64,000 nucleotides of DNA from Bombella mellum (GCF_014048465.1 NZ_PDLY01000003.1:248001-312000); one strand, 5' to 3'; positions 7,537-17,369 are shown, counted from the first letter of the stretch. Program-made: numbers and translations. Notes: generated from the sequence alone by a model not told the origin.

Positions 7537-8352
7537 ATGAAAATATCAGATAAAATCATACATGTTACTATACATATAAAGACGTTGGATGAAGCTGGGT
7601 TAGAATCTACAGGGACGGGTTTCTTTTTTAGATTTTCTTATGATGATCATGAAAAATCCGTTCCTGTTATAGTGACTAATAAGCATGTAATTGATGGAGC
7701 AAAGAAGGGAGTTTTACGCTTTAGAATAGCAGACGAAAATGGAAATCCGAGAATAGGGGATTTCGTGGATATTCATGTTAATGACTTTGAACAGCGGTGC
7801 ATACGTCATCCTGACAGCGAGGTGGATTTGGCAATTTTGCCTGTCGGACCATTTTTTCATCATATAGAAGCACAGGGGAAAAGGCCTTTTTTCCCGGGGT
7901 TGGAAAAAAATCTTATTCCAAGTGAGCAAGAGGAGAAATCTCTATCAGCAATAGAAAATATAATTATGATTGGGTATCCTACTGCTATCTGGGATCAAAA
8001 AAATAATATTCCCATAGTGAGGAGAGGTATAACTGCTACGAGTTTTGGAGTGGATTTTGAAGGTAGGAGAGAATTTTTAATAGATTGTGCATGTTTTCCT
8101 GGTTCAAGTGGATCTCCAATATTTATATTGGATGAAGGAGTACACATGTATGAAAAGGACAAAATTGGATACGGGACTCGGTTCCATTTTCTGGGGATCT
8201 TGTGGGGGGGACCTCAGTTTTCATCACATGGGGACTTAGTGGCGGTGCCTGTTCCTACGAGTAATCGTATAGTTTCTATATCTAATATACCGATGAATCT
8301 TGGTTTTTGTATTAAGTCACAGTTGTTGTTAGATTTTGAAAATTTATTTTAG
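7537..8352 (+). CDS. Trypsin-like serine protease domain protein, AT-rich orphan
   Basis: This 271-residue protein has a chymotrypsin-fold catalytic triad in the expected order: His50 in VTNKHVIDGA, Asp97 in SEVDLAILPV, and Ser191 in FPGSSGSPIF. There is no signal peptide, transmembrane segment or PDZ domain, so unlike DegP/HtrA it should act in the cytoplasm. Base composition is roughly 35-40% GC by eye, against about 60% around it, and codons such as AGA, ATA and TTA are frequent, which points to horizontal acquisition. It stands alone between a two-component system and an RND operon with its own promoter-like sequence. Related stand-alone trypsin-like proteins occur in accessory and defence regions, but no partner is visible here. 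The substrate and role are unknown. Confidence 0.82.
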   Translation: MKISDKIIHVTIHIKTLDEAGLESTGTGFFFRFSYDDHEKSVPVIVTNKHVIDGAKKGVLRFRIADENGNPRIGDFVDIHVNDFEQRCIRHPDSEVDLAILPVGPFFHHIEAQGKRPFFPGLEKNLIPSEQEEKSLSAIENIIMIGYPTAIWDQKNNIPIVRRGITATSFGVDFEGRREFLIDCACFPGSSGSPIFILDEGVHMYEKDKIGYGTRFHFLGILWGGPQFSSHGDLVAVPVPTSNRIVSISNIPMNLGFCIKSQLLLDFENLF

Positions 8353-8698
8353 GATTTCAAAGGTTATTTTTTTGTTTGATGATTTAGCGGCAAGATTCTT
8401 GCGGAACTCCTTCCTCTAGAAGAGGCAAGGGGGTAGTGATTGTTGTTAAATGCTGGCAATGGAAGCGTGCTTCTTAAAAATCTTTTCAGATGAAAAGCGT
8501 TTTTTCTTTGGGCCGTGTCGGTATAATCCCCACCCGGACATGGGGCAGGCGACCGGAAAGGCTGCGCCCGACCAGTTGGAGAGACAGATTGCTCAGTGGC
8601 ATTGCGACAGAGACGAGAACCCATCACGCAGGATCGGGGGCTGGGGGGGGACCCGTCCTGTCGGGGAGCCGCCCGTCCGGTGATGGTGGACTGCCGTC
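8353..8698. other. Intergenic region between the protease gene and the RND operon
   Basis: I see no convincing gene here. The left part is AT-rich like the protease gene and the right part (from about 8510) is GC-rich like the host. It holds a small palindrome GCAAG-ATT-CTTGC (8390-8402, with a GANTC site in its centre), GAAGC-GT-GCTTC (8462-8473), a hairpin with a T-run (8482-8505), and TATAAT at 8522-8527 without a clear -35 partner. The RND operon promoter probably lies here. Confidence 0.5.
8482..8505 (+). terminator. Possible intrinsic terminator downstream of the AT-rich protease gene
   Basis: CTTTTC (8482-8487) and GAAAAG (8492-8497) form a 6-bp stem with a 4-base loop, followed by CG and six T's (8500-8505). 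The stem is AT-rich, so its strength is modest. Confidence 0.45.
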
Positions 8699-11600
8699 AT
8701 GAACGCCATTGTCCTGACAGCCCTGCGGCGACCCTACACGTTCGTCGTCATGTCCATCATGATCCTCATTTTCGGGGTGAAGGCCATCCTGGGGACACCG
8801 ACGGACGTCTTCCCCAACATCAAGATTCCGACGGTGGCGGTCGTCTGGTCCTATACGGGGCTGATGCCGGAGGAAGTCTCGGGGCGTATCGTCTATTATT
8901 ATGAGCGGACCCTGACGGCAACCGTCAACAACATCGAGCACATAGAGAGCAGCTCCTATTACGGGCGAGGCATCGTCAAGGTCTTCTTCCAGCCCGGGAC
9001 GGATGCCAGCGTCGCCCAGACGCAGATCACCTCCGTGTCCCAGACCGTCATCAAGCAGCTGCCCACCGGGGCCACGCCGCCGCTCATTCTGGCTCTGGAT
9101 GCGTCATCCGTCCCCGTCCTGACCCTTCAGGTCAACAATCCCAACATGTCCGCCTCGGAGGTCTACAACATGGCCTCCAACCTCATCCGGCCGGAGCTGG
9201 TCTCCGTGGCGGGGACGGCCATTCCCAATCCCTATGGTGGCGTGGCGGCGGACATCATGGTGGACATCGACCCGGTGAAGCTGCTGGCGCACAGGCTCTC
9301 CGCCGTGGACGTGGCCAGTGCGCTGAACAGGCAGAACATCGTTCTCCCGGCCGGTGACCAGAAGGTGGGGGCCATGGACTTCATGGTGCGGACCAACTCC
9401 GCCCCCATGGACATTGCCGCCTTCAACCGGATGCCCATAAAGCAGGTGGGCAATTCCGTCATCTATCTGCGGGACGTGGCATGGGTTCACAAGGGTGGCC
9501 CGCCACAGACCAATGCCGTGCTGGTGCGTGGCAAGCAGGCGGTGATGATCGTCATTCTGAAGAGTGGCAATGCCTCGACATTGGAGGTCGTGAGCGGGAT
9601 CAAGAAACTGCTGCCGGACATCCAGAAGACGCTGCCGCCCGGTACGAGCATGGACGTACTCACGGATGCGTCCAGCTTCGTGAAGGAGTCCGTCGTCGAT
9701 GTCGTGCGGGAGATGATCACCGCCGCCATCCTGACTAGCCTGACGGTCCTTCTCTTCTTGGGGTCATGGCGGTCAACCGTGATCGTGGCGGTCTCCATTC
9801 CGCTGGCCATGCTCTCGGCCCTGATCGGCCTCAGCCTGGCCGGGCAGTCCATCAACGTGATGACGCTGGGCGGGCTGGCTCTGGCCGTCGGCATTCTCGT
9901 GGATGACGCCACGGTGATGATCGAGAACATCGACGCCCATCTCCACATGGGCAAGGAGCTGGAAGAGGCCATCATTGATGCGGCCAATCAGATCGTCATT
10001 CCGACATTCGTCTCGACCACCTGCATCTGCATCGTCTGGTTCCCGCTCTTCGAGCTGACGGGCGTGGCAGGCTGGCTGTTCATGCCGATGGCCGAGGCCA
10101 TCATCTTTGCGATGATCGCCTCATTCGTCCTGTCCCGGACGCTCGTGCCGACGATGGCCAACTGGCTTCTGGCGGCGCAGGTGGAGCAGCAGCGTCATCC
10201 TGACCATGCCAGCCGGAAGAGGGGCTTCTTCGGCAGGTTCCAGGAGACGTTCGAGACATATTTCGAGCGGTTCCGTCAGAGCTATCATGAGGTCCTGCTG
10301 AGCGTTCTGGCGGCACGGAGAATGTTCATCATCCTGTTCCTGTCCGGTGCGCTGTCGTCCCTGCTTCTGCTTTTCTTCGTCGGGCAGGATTTCTTCTCGG
10401 AGATCAAGTCCGGCACGATGCAGATGCATTTTCGGGCACCGGTCGGCACCCGTATCGAGGAAAGTGCGAAACTCAGCGGGCTGATCGAGAAGAAGATCAG
10501 GGAGACCCTGCCCGGTCAGGTGAAGCTCATCGTCAACAACTGTGGCCTGCCGATGAGCCAGATGAACCAGGCCATGGTGCCATCGCCCACCACGGGGGCG
10601 CAGGACTGTGACGTCACCATCCAGCTGGAGGATGATGAAAGCCCGATCTCCGATTACCGGCAGAAGCTGCGCCGGTCTCTCAGCACAGCCTTCCCGGGGA
10701 TAGGCTTCACCTTCCAGCCGGGCGACCTGACGGCCAAGATCCTCAATTTCGGCCTGCCATCGCCGATCGACGTCCAGATCGTCGGGCGTGACCTCCAGCA
10801 CAACTACGCCTTTGCCGTCCGTCTGGCACAGCGTCTGCGGAGAATTCCGGGGGCCGTGGATGTCAGCGTCCAGCAGCCGATGACACAGCCGACCCTCCTC
10901 ATCAACGCCCATCGCAGCTTTGCCATGGGGACCGGCATCACGGAGAAGGACATTGCCTACAACGTCCTGACGACCCTGTCCGGCAGCTCGCAGGTCGGGC
11001 AGACCTATTATCTCAACCCGCAGGGCACGTCCCAGCTCATCGACGTGCAGGCCCCGGCAACGTACCTCCAGACCCTCAACGATCTTGAAAAAATGCCCAT
11101 CGACAAGGGAGACGGGAACCCGCAGAACGGCACCATGCAGATTCTGGGTGGTGTCAGCCATATCGAGCAGACGGGGACACCGGCGGAGGTCTCCCACTAC
11201 AACATCATGCCCGTGTTCGACATCTACGTGGCGGCGGAAGGGATCGATCTTGGTGCCCTGTCCCGGGCCGTCGGGCAGGAGGTGGAGCGGGTCCGGCCCG
11301 ACCTGCCGCACGGGTCCAGCATGGTGGTGCGTGGGCAGGTCGTGACGATGAACAACGCCTATGTCCAGCTGATCGGCGGGCTGCTGCTTTCCATCGTGCT
11401 GGTCTATCTGATCATCGTCGTGAACTTCCAGTCGTGGCTTGATCCTTTCGTCATCGTCATGGCCCTGCCTGCCGCTCTGGGCGGGATTTCGTGGAGCCTG
11501 TTCCTCACCCATACGACCCTGTCCGTTCCGGCCCTGACGGGAGCCATCATGTGCATGGGTACCGCCACGGCCAATGCCGTGCTGGTCGTGGCCTTTGCCC

Positions 11601-11878
11601 GAGAGCGGCTGGCGGAGCATGGGAACGCCGTTCTGGCCGCTTCGGAGGCCGGGTTCGAGCGTATCCGTCCCGTGCTGATGACCGCCCTTGCCATGATGAT
11701 CGGCATGATCCCGATGTCCGTCAGCAATTCCTCCAATGCGCCACTGGGCAAGGCGGTCATCGGGGGGCTGCTGATGGCCACGGTGGCGACGCTCCTGTTC
11801 GTTCCCTGCGTTTTTGCCCTGATCCATGGCGGTGCGCCGAAGGGTGACCGGACCACTCCAGAAGGAGAACCTTCATGA
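8699..11878 (+). CDS. RND efflux transporter permease
   Basis: This is a 1059-residue inner-membrane pump of the RND superfamily. It has the standard 12-TM layout: TM1 in the first 30 residues (YTFVVMSIMILIFGVKAIL), a large periplasmic porter loop, a TM2-6 block, and a second repeat in the C-terminal half. The proton-relay pair Asp402-Asp403 in TM4 (AVGILVDDATVMIEN) is typical of hydrophobe/amphiphile exporters (HAE-1) rather than heavy-metal CzcA proteins. N-terminal DVFPNI is characteristic. It would export small molecules from the periplasm through the adaptor and outer-membrane factor encoded downstream. The operon order permease-adaptor-OMF is the reverse of the usual adaptor-permease order. 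The substrate is unknown. Confidence 0.95.
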   Translation: MNAIVLTALRRPYTFVVMSIMILIFGVKAILGTPTDVFPNIKIPTVAVVWSYTGLMPEEVSGRIVYYYERTLTATVNNIEHIESSSYYGRGIVKVFFQPGTDASVAQTQITSVSQTVIKQLPTGATPPLILALDASSVPVLTLQVNNPNMSASEVYNMASNLIRPELVSVAGTAIPNPYGGVAADIMVDIDPVKLLAHRLSAVDVASALNRQNIVLPAGDQKVGAMDFMVRTNSAPMDIAAFNRMPIKQVGNSVIYLRDVAWVHKGGPPQTNAVLVRGKQAVMIVILKSGNASTLEVVSGIKKLLPDIQKTLPPGTSMDVLTDASSFVKESVVDVVREMITAAILTSLTVLLFLGSWRSTVIVAVSIPLAMLSALIGLSLAGQSINVMTLGGLALAVGILVDDATVMIENIDAHLHMGKELEEAIIDAANQIVIPTFVSTTCICIVWFPLFELTGVAGWLFMPMAEAIIFAMIASFVLSRTLVPTMANWLLAAQVEQQRHPDHASRKRGFFGRFQETFETYFERFRQSYHEVLLSVLAARRMFIILFLSGALSSLLLLFFVGQDFFSEIKSGTMQMHFRAPVGTRIEESAKLSGLIEKKIRETLPGQVKLIVNNCGLPMSQMNQAMVPSPTTGAQDCDVTIQLEDDESPISDYRQKLRRSLSTAFPGIGFTFQPGDLTAKILNFGLPSPIDVQIVGRDLQHNYAFAVRLAQRLRRIPGAVDVSVQQPMTQPTLLINAHRSFAMGTGITEKDIAYNVLTTLSGSSQVGQTYYLNPQGTSQLIDVQAPATYLQTLNDLEKMPIDKGDGNPQNGTMQILGGVSHIEQTGTPAEVSHYNIMPVFDIYVAAEGIDLGALSRAVGQEVERVRPDLPHGSSMVVRGQVVTMNNAYVQLIGGLLLSIVLVYLIIVVNFQSWLDPFVIVMALPAALGGISWSLFLTHTTLSVPALTGAIMCMGTATANAVLVVAFARERLAEHGNAVLAASEAGFERIRPVLMTALAMMIGMIPMSVSNSSNAPLGKAVIGGLLMATVATLLFVPCVFALIHGGAPKGDRTTPEGEPS

Positions 11879-13233
11879 ATCCTCCCACCCGTCAGACCAC
11901 GCAGCCCGCCCGTGGCAGGGGACGCCTGCTGCTGTTCATCTTTCTGGCCGTCCTGGCCGGGCTGGTCGTGCTGGGTCTCGTGCAGCGTGCCCTGCACCGG
12001 GGGGAGCTGGAACGGGAAACGAAGGACAGTGCCATCGCCCGTGTCGTGCTGATCAGGGCACAGCCGGGACCGACAACCCGGAACGTGGACTTGCCAGCCA
12101 ATCTGGCGGCCTGGTATGAGGCTCCGATCTACGCCCAGGTCTCCGGCTATGTGAAGATGTGGTACAAGGATTACGGTGCCCATGTGAAGCGGGGCGACCT
12201 TCTGGCGGAGGTCAGCACGCCGAGCATCGATGCCCAGTATGCGGCGGCCAAGGCCCATTACGAGGTCGTCAATGCTCGTTACCAGCTCGCCCTCATCACC
12301 ACGAAACGCTGGACCGCCCTGCGGGGGACGCAGGCCGTGTCCCGGCAGGAAGTGGACGTGCAGGCGGCCAATGCCGCCGCCCAGAAGGCGGAGCTGGATG
12401 CGGCCGCCCATGATGTCGAGCGGGTGGAGGCTCTGGAGAACTTCAAGCGGATCGTCGCTCCCTTTGACGGGATCGTGACCTCCCGTCTCGTCAATGTCGG
12501 GGACTATGTGAATGCTGCCGGGGGCAATCTCAATTCTCGGGGGGCCATCGCCGAGCTGTTCTCCGTGGCGGACGTGCACAAGATACGCGTGTTCGTGTCC
12601 GTGCCGCAGGATTTTGCCAGCGTCATCTCGCCCCGCATCAGTGCGGACCTCAGCGTGCCGCAATATCCGGGCCGTGTGTTCAAGGCCCGGTTCCTGGCGA
12701 CGGCCAATGCCTTCAATGCCTCCACAAGGACGGTGACGACCGAGCTGGTGCTGGACAATCCGGACGGGCTGCTCTGGCCCAACTCCTACGCCACCGCCCA
12801 TATTCAGGCTCCGGGTGATCCGGACGTGCTGATCGTGCCGACCAGTGCGCTCATCTTCCGGGCGCAGGGGATGCAGGTGGCCAAGGTCGTCAATGGTCAC
12901 ATCCGGCTGGAGACCGTGCAGGTCGGCACCAATTTCGGCATGACGACGCAGGTCCTGTCCGGTATGTCCCTGGATGACGAGATCGTGGCCAACCCGACGG
13001 CGGACATGCTGGACGGAGACGAGGTCCGGGTCGTGACGCCTACCCGTGGCTATAATGATGTCAGGCCGAAGGAGGCCGAGAAGCCTGTGCCTAATGTCAC
13101 GTCAAATGATTTGAGGCGTGTCGGTGCGATGCCGCCACCGGATGAGGCCGGACCGGACGATCAGGCAAAGCCGGGTGAGGGCGGTCAGGCACCGTCTGCC
13201 GCACCGGCCAGACAGTCGCAGGGGCAGCACTGA
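11875..13233 (+). CDS. RND efflux periplasmic adaptor (membrane fusion protein)
   Basis: This 452-residue protein has an N-terminal membrane anchor (LLLFIFLAVLAGLVVLGLV, about 18-36). Two biotinyl-lipoyl halves follow (YAQVSGYVKMWYKDYGAHVKRG; IVAPFDGIVTSRLVNVGDYV) around a coiled-coil hairpin (about 120-185), then beta-barrel and membrane-proximal domains. The C-terminal 50 residues are Pro-, Gly- and Gln-rich and look disordered. It links the permease upstream to the outer-membrane factor downstream. Its ATG overlaps the permease stop codon by 4 bp (ATGA), and its own stop overlaps the next start. Confidence 0.95.
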   Translation: MNPPTRQTTQPARGRGRLLLFIFLAVLAGLVVLGLVQRALHRGELERETKDSAIARVVLIRAQPGPTTRNVDLPANLAAWYEAPIYAQVSGYVKMWYKDYGAHVKRGDLLAEVSTPSIDAQYAAAKAHYEVVNARYQLALITTKRWTALRGTQAVSRQEVDVQAANAAAQKAELDAAAHDVERVEALENFKRIVAPFDGIVTSRLVNVGDYVNAAGGNLNSRGAIAELFSVADVHKIRVFVSVPQDFASVISPRISADLSVPQYPGRVFKARFLATANAFNASTRTVTTELVLDNPDGLLWPNSYATAHIQAPGDPDVLIVPTSALIFRAQGMQVAKVVNGHIRLETVQVGTNFGMTTQVLSGMSLDDEIVANPTADMLDGDEVRVVTPTRGYNDVRPKEAEKPVPNVTSNDLRRVGAMPPPDEAGPDDQAKPGEGGQAPSAAPARQSQGQH

Positions 13234-14840
13234 TGGTGGGAGGAACATGGCGGAGGCTGCCGCTGCTGGCGGGCGGACTGTCCTTTTTTCTGGCGTCGTG
13301 CGATCTGGCACCGAACTATCACACGCCGCATTTCATCTACCCGGATGGCTGGGAAGGCAAGGGCATCATGGGCAATGCCAGACCAGCCGATGCGGTCGTG
13401 CGTGGGCAGTGGTGGAAACTTTTCCACGATCCCCAGCTTGATGAGCTGGAGGACCGGCTGAACGTCTATAACCCTGATCTTCAGGCGGCGGCGGAGGTCT
13501 TCACGCAGGAGCGAGACATCGCCCGTGAGACGGAAAGCCGACTGTACCCGCAGATCGCCGGCGGGGCGCAGATGAGCCGGAACAAGCAGTCGGAAGGACG
13601 GCTTTTCCTGCGGCGCACCAATACCACGCCCATCTATGAATCCAACGTCGCCTATAGCGGTGCCGCGACATGGGAGCCGGATTTCTGGGATGCCATCCGC
13701 AACCAGACGCACATGCAGAAGAATCTGGCGCAGGCCGGGGCAGCCGACTATGCGCTGACGAGGCTGAGCCTTCAGGCCGAGCTGGCTTCAAACTACATGG
13801 CCCTGCGGGGCATTGATGCCCAGCTGGCCGTCTATGACGACTCCATCCGGTATTTCCGCACGGCCGTGGAGATCACGAGGCTGCGGCAGGGTGGGGCCAT
13901 CGGTGCGGGGCTGGACGTCTCCCGTGCGGAGAATGAGCTGTACTCAGCACAGGCGGCGAGGAGCTATCTGGAGGCGACCCGGCAGGTGCAGGAACACGCC
14001 ATCGCCGTCATGGTGAACGTGGTGCCTGCCAGTTTCCACATCCAGCCGGTCAAGGATTTCCGGCTGCATTTTGATACGATCCGGGTGAAGGAGGGCCTCC
14101 CGTCCACCCTGCTGGAGAGACGTCCCGACGTGGCCATGAGCGAGCGGCAGATGGCTGCCGCCGCACGGGCCATCGGTGTGTCCCGGGCCGCCTTCTATCC
14201 CCACATCACCATCAGTGCGACAGGTGGGTTTGAGGATGCCGGGTTTGATCTGGCCAGCATCTCCAGGGCCTTCTGGCGGGTTGCCGTGCAGGCCGTGGAG
14301 CCGCTCTTCACGGGGGGGATGCGGCGTGCGGCCCTGCAACGGGCCTGGTCACAGTACCGGGAACGTGTGGACGCCTACCGGGCGACGGTTCTGGCAGCCT
14401 TTCAGGATGTTGAGGATGGGCTGAGCCAGACAGCCCTGTACCATCAGGAACGGCTCCAGCAGCATCAGGCCGTGGATGCGGCTCTGAGAACGCAGAACAT
14501 GACGATGGCCCTTTATACGGGCGGGCTGACGAACTATCTGGATGCGCTGGTGGCCCAGCAGGATGCGCTGAAGGCCCGTCTTCTGGAGGTGCAGGCGCAG
14601 ACACGGCAGCTTCAGTCCACGGTCAGGCTCATCCGTGCCCTTGGCGGCGGCTGGTCGGACAAGCTCCTGCCGGACCTGAAGAGCATCGACCCGATCGGAC
14701 CGTTGCAGTATGAGGGGCTGCACCATGCCCGTCCCGCCGGTGAGGTGCCGGTGGGAACTCCGCAGAAGGGGTCCGAGATCGAGCCGCCCGTTTCGGAAAG
14801 TGATCTGACGGGGGCGGCCGCCGTACCGGCCCATCCCTGA
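13233..14840 (+). CDS. NodT-family outer-membrane efflux lipoprotein
   Basis: This 535-residue protein is a TolC-like outer-membrane factor. A lipoprotein signal peptide ends in FLASC with the lipidated Cys23, and the NodT/OprM signature DLAPNYHTP follows directly. Two repeats with long alpha-helices carry WWKLFHDPQLDELEDR and LLERRPDVAMSERQMAAA. It forms the exit duct of the pump encoded upstream. Start and stop overlap with the adaptor gene (TGATG), so all three genes form one operon. The last 50 residues are a Pro/Gly-rich tail beyond the family core. Confidence 0.95.
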   Translation: MVGGTWRRLPLLAGGLSFFLASCDLAPNYHTPHFIYPDGWEGKGIMGNARPADAVVRGQWWKLFHDPQLDELEDRLNVYNPDLQAAAEVFTQERDIARETESRLYPQIAGGAQMSRNKQSEGRLFLRRTNTTPIYESNVAYSGAATWEPDFWDAIRNQTHMQKNLAQAGAADYALTRLSLQAELASNYMALRGIDAQLAVYDDSIRYFRTAVEITRLRQGGAIGAGLDVSRAENELYSAQAARSYLEATRQVQEHAIAVMVNVVPASFHIQPVKDFRLHFDTIRVKEGLPSTLLERRPDVAMSERQMAAAARAIGVSRAAFYPHITISATGGFEDAGFDLASISRAFWRVAVQAVEPLFTGGMRRAALQRAWSQYRERVDAYRATVLAAFQDVEDGLSQTALYHQERLQQHQAVDAALRTQNMTMALYTGGLTNYLDALVAQQDALKARLLEVQAQTRQLQSTVRLIRALGGGWSDKLLPDLKSIDPIGPLQYEGLHHARPAGEVPVGTPQKGSEIEPPVSESDLTGAAAVPAHP

Positions 14841-14847
14841 TTCCTGC

Positions 14848-14876
14848 TTGACGGTATGGGGGGAATGGTCTAGGCA
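14848..14876 (+). promoter_or_regulatory. Putative promoter of the rplKAJL-rpoBC cluster
   Basis: TTGACG (14848-14853) and TAGGCA (14871-14876) are spaced by exactly 17 bases, 85 bp upstream of the rplK ATG. Nearly the same arrangement (TTGACT-N17-TAGGGT) precedes rpsL at 26160, which supports both. It begins 8 bp after the efflux operon ends. Confidence 0.5.
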
Positions 14877-14960
14877 CCCTTCCAGTCGAACGTGGGAGGC
14901 GGGGATGATCCCTGCCGTCTCAACCACGGTTCGGGAACTGTAAATTAGGGAGTCCCGGAT

Positions 14961-15395
14961 ATGGCCAAAAAAGTAGTTGGCTACATCAAACTGCAGATTC
15001 CGGCTGGCAAGGCCAACCCGTCTCCGCCGGTCGGTCCGGCGCTGGGTCAGCGCGGTCTGAACATCATGCAGTTCTGTAAGGAATTCAACGCAAAGACGCA
15101 GGGTCTTGAGCCGGGCATGCCGATCCCGGTCGTGATCACCGCCTATGCGGACCGTACCTTCACCTTCATCACGAAGACGCCGCCGAATACCTACTTCCTG
15201 CTTAAGGCAGCGAAGATCACCAAGGGTTCCCAGACGGTTGGTCGTGCGTCTGCCGTCGGGTCCGTGACGACATCCCAGCTGCGTGAGATTGCTGAGAAGA
15301 AGTTCCAGGACATGAACGCAAACGACATCGATGGTGCCGTGCGCATGCTGGCAGGCTCTGCCCGTTCCATCGGTCTTGATGTGGTGGAGGGCTGA
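14961..15395 (+). CDS. rplK: 50S ribosomal protein L11
   Basis: This 144-residue protein matches L11 end to end. The N-terminal domain has [20 protein letters not shown], which is the linker and thiostrepton-site region. The C-terminal rRNA-binding domain covers about 70-144 ([14 protein letters not shown]). It binds the GTPase-associated centre of 23S rRNA and takes part in the stringent response through RelA. No secE or nusG precedes it, although those genes usually do. rplA begins 4 bp after its stop codon. Confidence 0.98.
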   Translation: MAKKVVGYIKLQIPAGKANPSPPVGPALGQRGLNIMQFCKEFNAKTQGLEPGMPIPVVITAYADRTFTFITKTPPNTYFLLKAAKITKGSQTVGRASAVGSVTTSQLREIAEKKFQDMNANDIDGAVRMLAGSARSIGLDVVEG

Positions 15396-15399
15396 GAAC

Positions 15400-16092
15400 A
15401 TGGCCAAGAACAAACGTATTGCCGCCCTGCGTGCCAAGGTTGACGGTGACAAGCTGTACTCCCTGAACGACGCCGTCGCTCTGGTGAAGAGCAACGCCAC
15501 GGCCAAGTTCGACGAGACGGTCGAGTTTTCCATCGGTCTGGGTGTTGATCCCCGTCATGCTGACCAGATGGTCCGTGGCCTGATCTCCCTGCCGCACGGT
15601 ACGGGCAAGACGCTGCGTGTCGGCGTGTTCGCCCGTGGCCCGAAGGCCGAGGAAGCTGCCGCCGCCGGTGCCGAGGTTGTCGGTGCGGAAGACCTGGCCG
15701 AGAAGGTGCAGGCTGGCGAGATCGAGTTCGACCGCTGCATTGCCACCCCGGACATGATGGCTCTGGTCGGACGTCTGGGCAAGATCCTTGGTCCGCGTGG
15801 CCTGATGCCGAACCCCCGTCTCGGTACCGTGACGATGGACGTCAAGGGAGCCATCGAGGCTGCCAAGTCCGGTCAGGTTGAATACCGTGCTGAGCGTGCC
15901 GGTATCGTTCACGCTGGCGTCGGTAAGGCTTCTTTCTCCGAGTCCCAGCTGGCCGAGAACGTGAAGGCTCTGGTGGATGCCCTCCAGAAGGCCCGTCCGT
16001 CCGGTGCAAAGGGTACTTATCTGAAAAAAGCTTCCCTTTCCTCCACGATGGGGGTAGGTGTGCGTGTTGATCTCTCCAGCTTCGAAGGCTGA
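15400..16092 (+). CDS. rplA: 50S ribosomal protein L1
   Basis: This 230-residue protein is L1. Landmarks are the start [15 protein letters not shown], the [17 protein letters not shown] segment, and [15 protein letters not shown] in domain II. L1 forms the mobile stalk near the E site and in many bacteria represses its own rplKA mRNA. I chose the ATG at 15400, just after the rplK stop; a longer in-frame extension would overlap rplK and lacks family support. A terminator-like hairpin follows 42 bp after its stop. Confidence 0.98.
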   Translation: MAKNKRIAALRAKVDGDKLYSLNDAVALVKSNATAKFDETVEFSIGLGVDPRHADQMVRGLISLPHGTGKTLRVGVFARGPKAEEAAAAGAEVVGAEDLAEKVQAGEIEFDRCIATPDMMALVGRLGKILGPRGLMPNPRLGTVTMDVKGAIEAAKSGQVEYRAERAGIVHAGVGKASFSESQLAENVKALVDALQKARPSGAKGTYLKKASLSSTMGVGVRVDLSSFEG

Positions 16093-16134
16093 CTGACGGG
16101 AGATTGAGGAATCGCCATTCTCCGGAATGGTGCT

Positions 16135-16157
16135 GGAGCAGGTCTCCTGCTCCTTTT
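16135..16157 (+). terminator. Intrinsic terminator or attenuator between rplA and rplJ
   Basis: GGAGCAGG (16135-16142) and CCTGCTCC (16146-16153) pair perfectly over 8 bp with a 3-base loop, followed by TTTTCCT. It sits in the 269-bp leader of rplJL, where L10-dependent control is known in other bacteria. Partial termination here would uncouple rplKA from rplJL-rpoBC. Confidence 0.7.
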
Positions 16158-16361
16158 CCTGTCCTAGAACGCATGTGGAACGCCGTTCCTTAAAGCCTCC
16201 AGGGCGCAGGCGTGAGACGGGTGGAACGTATCATGTCCCTCCGGATGCGATGCGGTCTTCCTAACATGGACAGGCGAGCGGGTCCTGTTGTGCCTTCAGG
16301 TGGGGCAGGACCTATGGGTAACCTGGTCCGAGATGATCGGACTAACCGAGGAGACAAGGTT

Positions 16362-16886
16362 TTGGACCGTACGGAAAAACGGGCCTTTGTCGAGTCCCTC
16401 AGCAAAGTGTTCGGCAGCACGTCCATGGTTGTCGTCACCCAGAATCTGGGTCTGACGGTCGCCGATGCGACAGAGCTGCGTCGTAACATCCGCGCTGTGG
16501 GTGCGACATACAAGGTTGCGAAGAACCGGCTGGTCAGCCGTGCTCTGGATGGGACCCAGTTCGACGGCATTGCGCCGCTGCTCAAAGGCCCGACGGCCAT
16601 TTCTTGGTCGGATGAGCCGGTTGGCGTGGCAAAGGTGCTGGTCGAGTTCGCCAAGAAGAATGACAAGCTGGTGGTACTTGGTGGTGCCCTTGGCAATCAG
16701 ACCCTTACGGCTGATAGCGTCAAGGCACTGGCCTCCCTGCCATCTCTGGACGAGCTGCGTGCAAAGCTGGTGGGTATGATCAGTACCCCGGCAACCCGCA
16801 TCGCAGGCGTCACCCAGGCTCCGGCTGGGCAGCTTGCTCGCGTTCTTGGTGCCTATGCCAGAACAGGCGACACGGAAGCCGCTTGA
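16362..16886 (+). CDS. rplJ: 50S ribosomal protein L10 (TTG start)
   Basis: This is a 174-residue L10, the base of the L7/L12 stalk. The family N-terminus is (M)[16 protein letters not shown], and the next landmark is [19 protein letters not shown]. The start is taken as TTG at 16362 because GAGGAG (16348-16353) sits 8 bases before it and because related L10 proteins begin with MDRTEKR. The upstream in-frame ATG at 16317 would add residues foreign to the family. The C-terminal helix that binds L7/L12 dimers covers about 140-174. The long upstream leader is the likely site of autogenous control. Confidence 0.95.
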   Translation: MDRTEKRAFVESLSKVFGSTSMVVVTQNLGLTVADATELRRNIRAVGATYKVAKNRLVSRALDGTQFDGIAPLLKGPTAISWSDEPVGVAKVLVEFAKKNDKLVVLGGALGNQTLTADSVKALASLPSLDELRAKLVGMISTPATRIAGVTQAPAGQLARVLGAYARTGDTEAA

Positions 16887-16948
16887 TTAACGGGGTGGCC
16901 CGCATGAGCGACGCCGCCTGACATTTACGCATCTTAGAGGATATTATC

Positions 16949-17323
<375 letters not shown>

Positions 17324-17369
17324 GAGTTTCATCCATGCGGTACCCCTCGGGGAGGCCGTTGGAGCGAGT

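Noticed and set aside
8522-8527. A perfect TATAAT upstream of the RND operon
   Set aside because: No -35 element is found at 16-18 bases upstream (the position reads GTTTTT), so I did not call a promoter, though it may still be a weak one.
8353-8698. Attachment-site direct repeats flanking the AT-rich protease gene
   Set aside because: I compared both flanks by eye and found no matching repeat longer than chance, no integrase and no transposase, so no mobile element is claimed.
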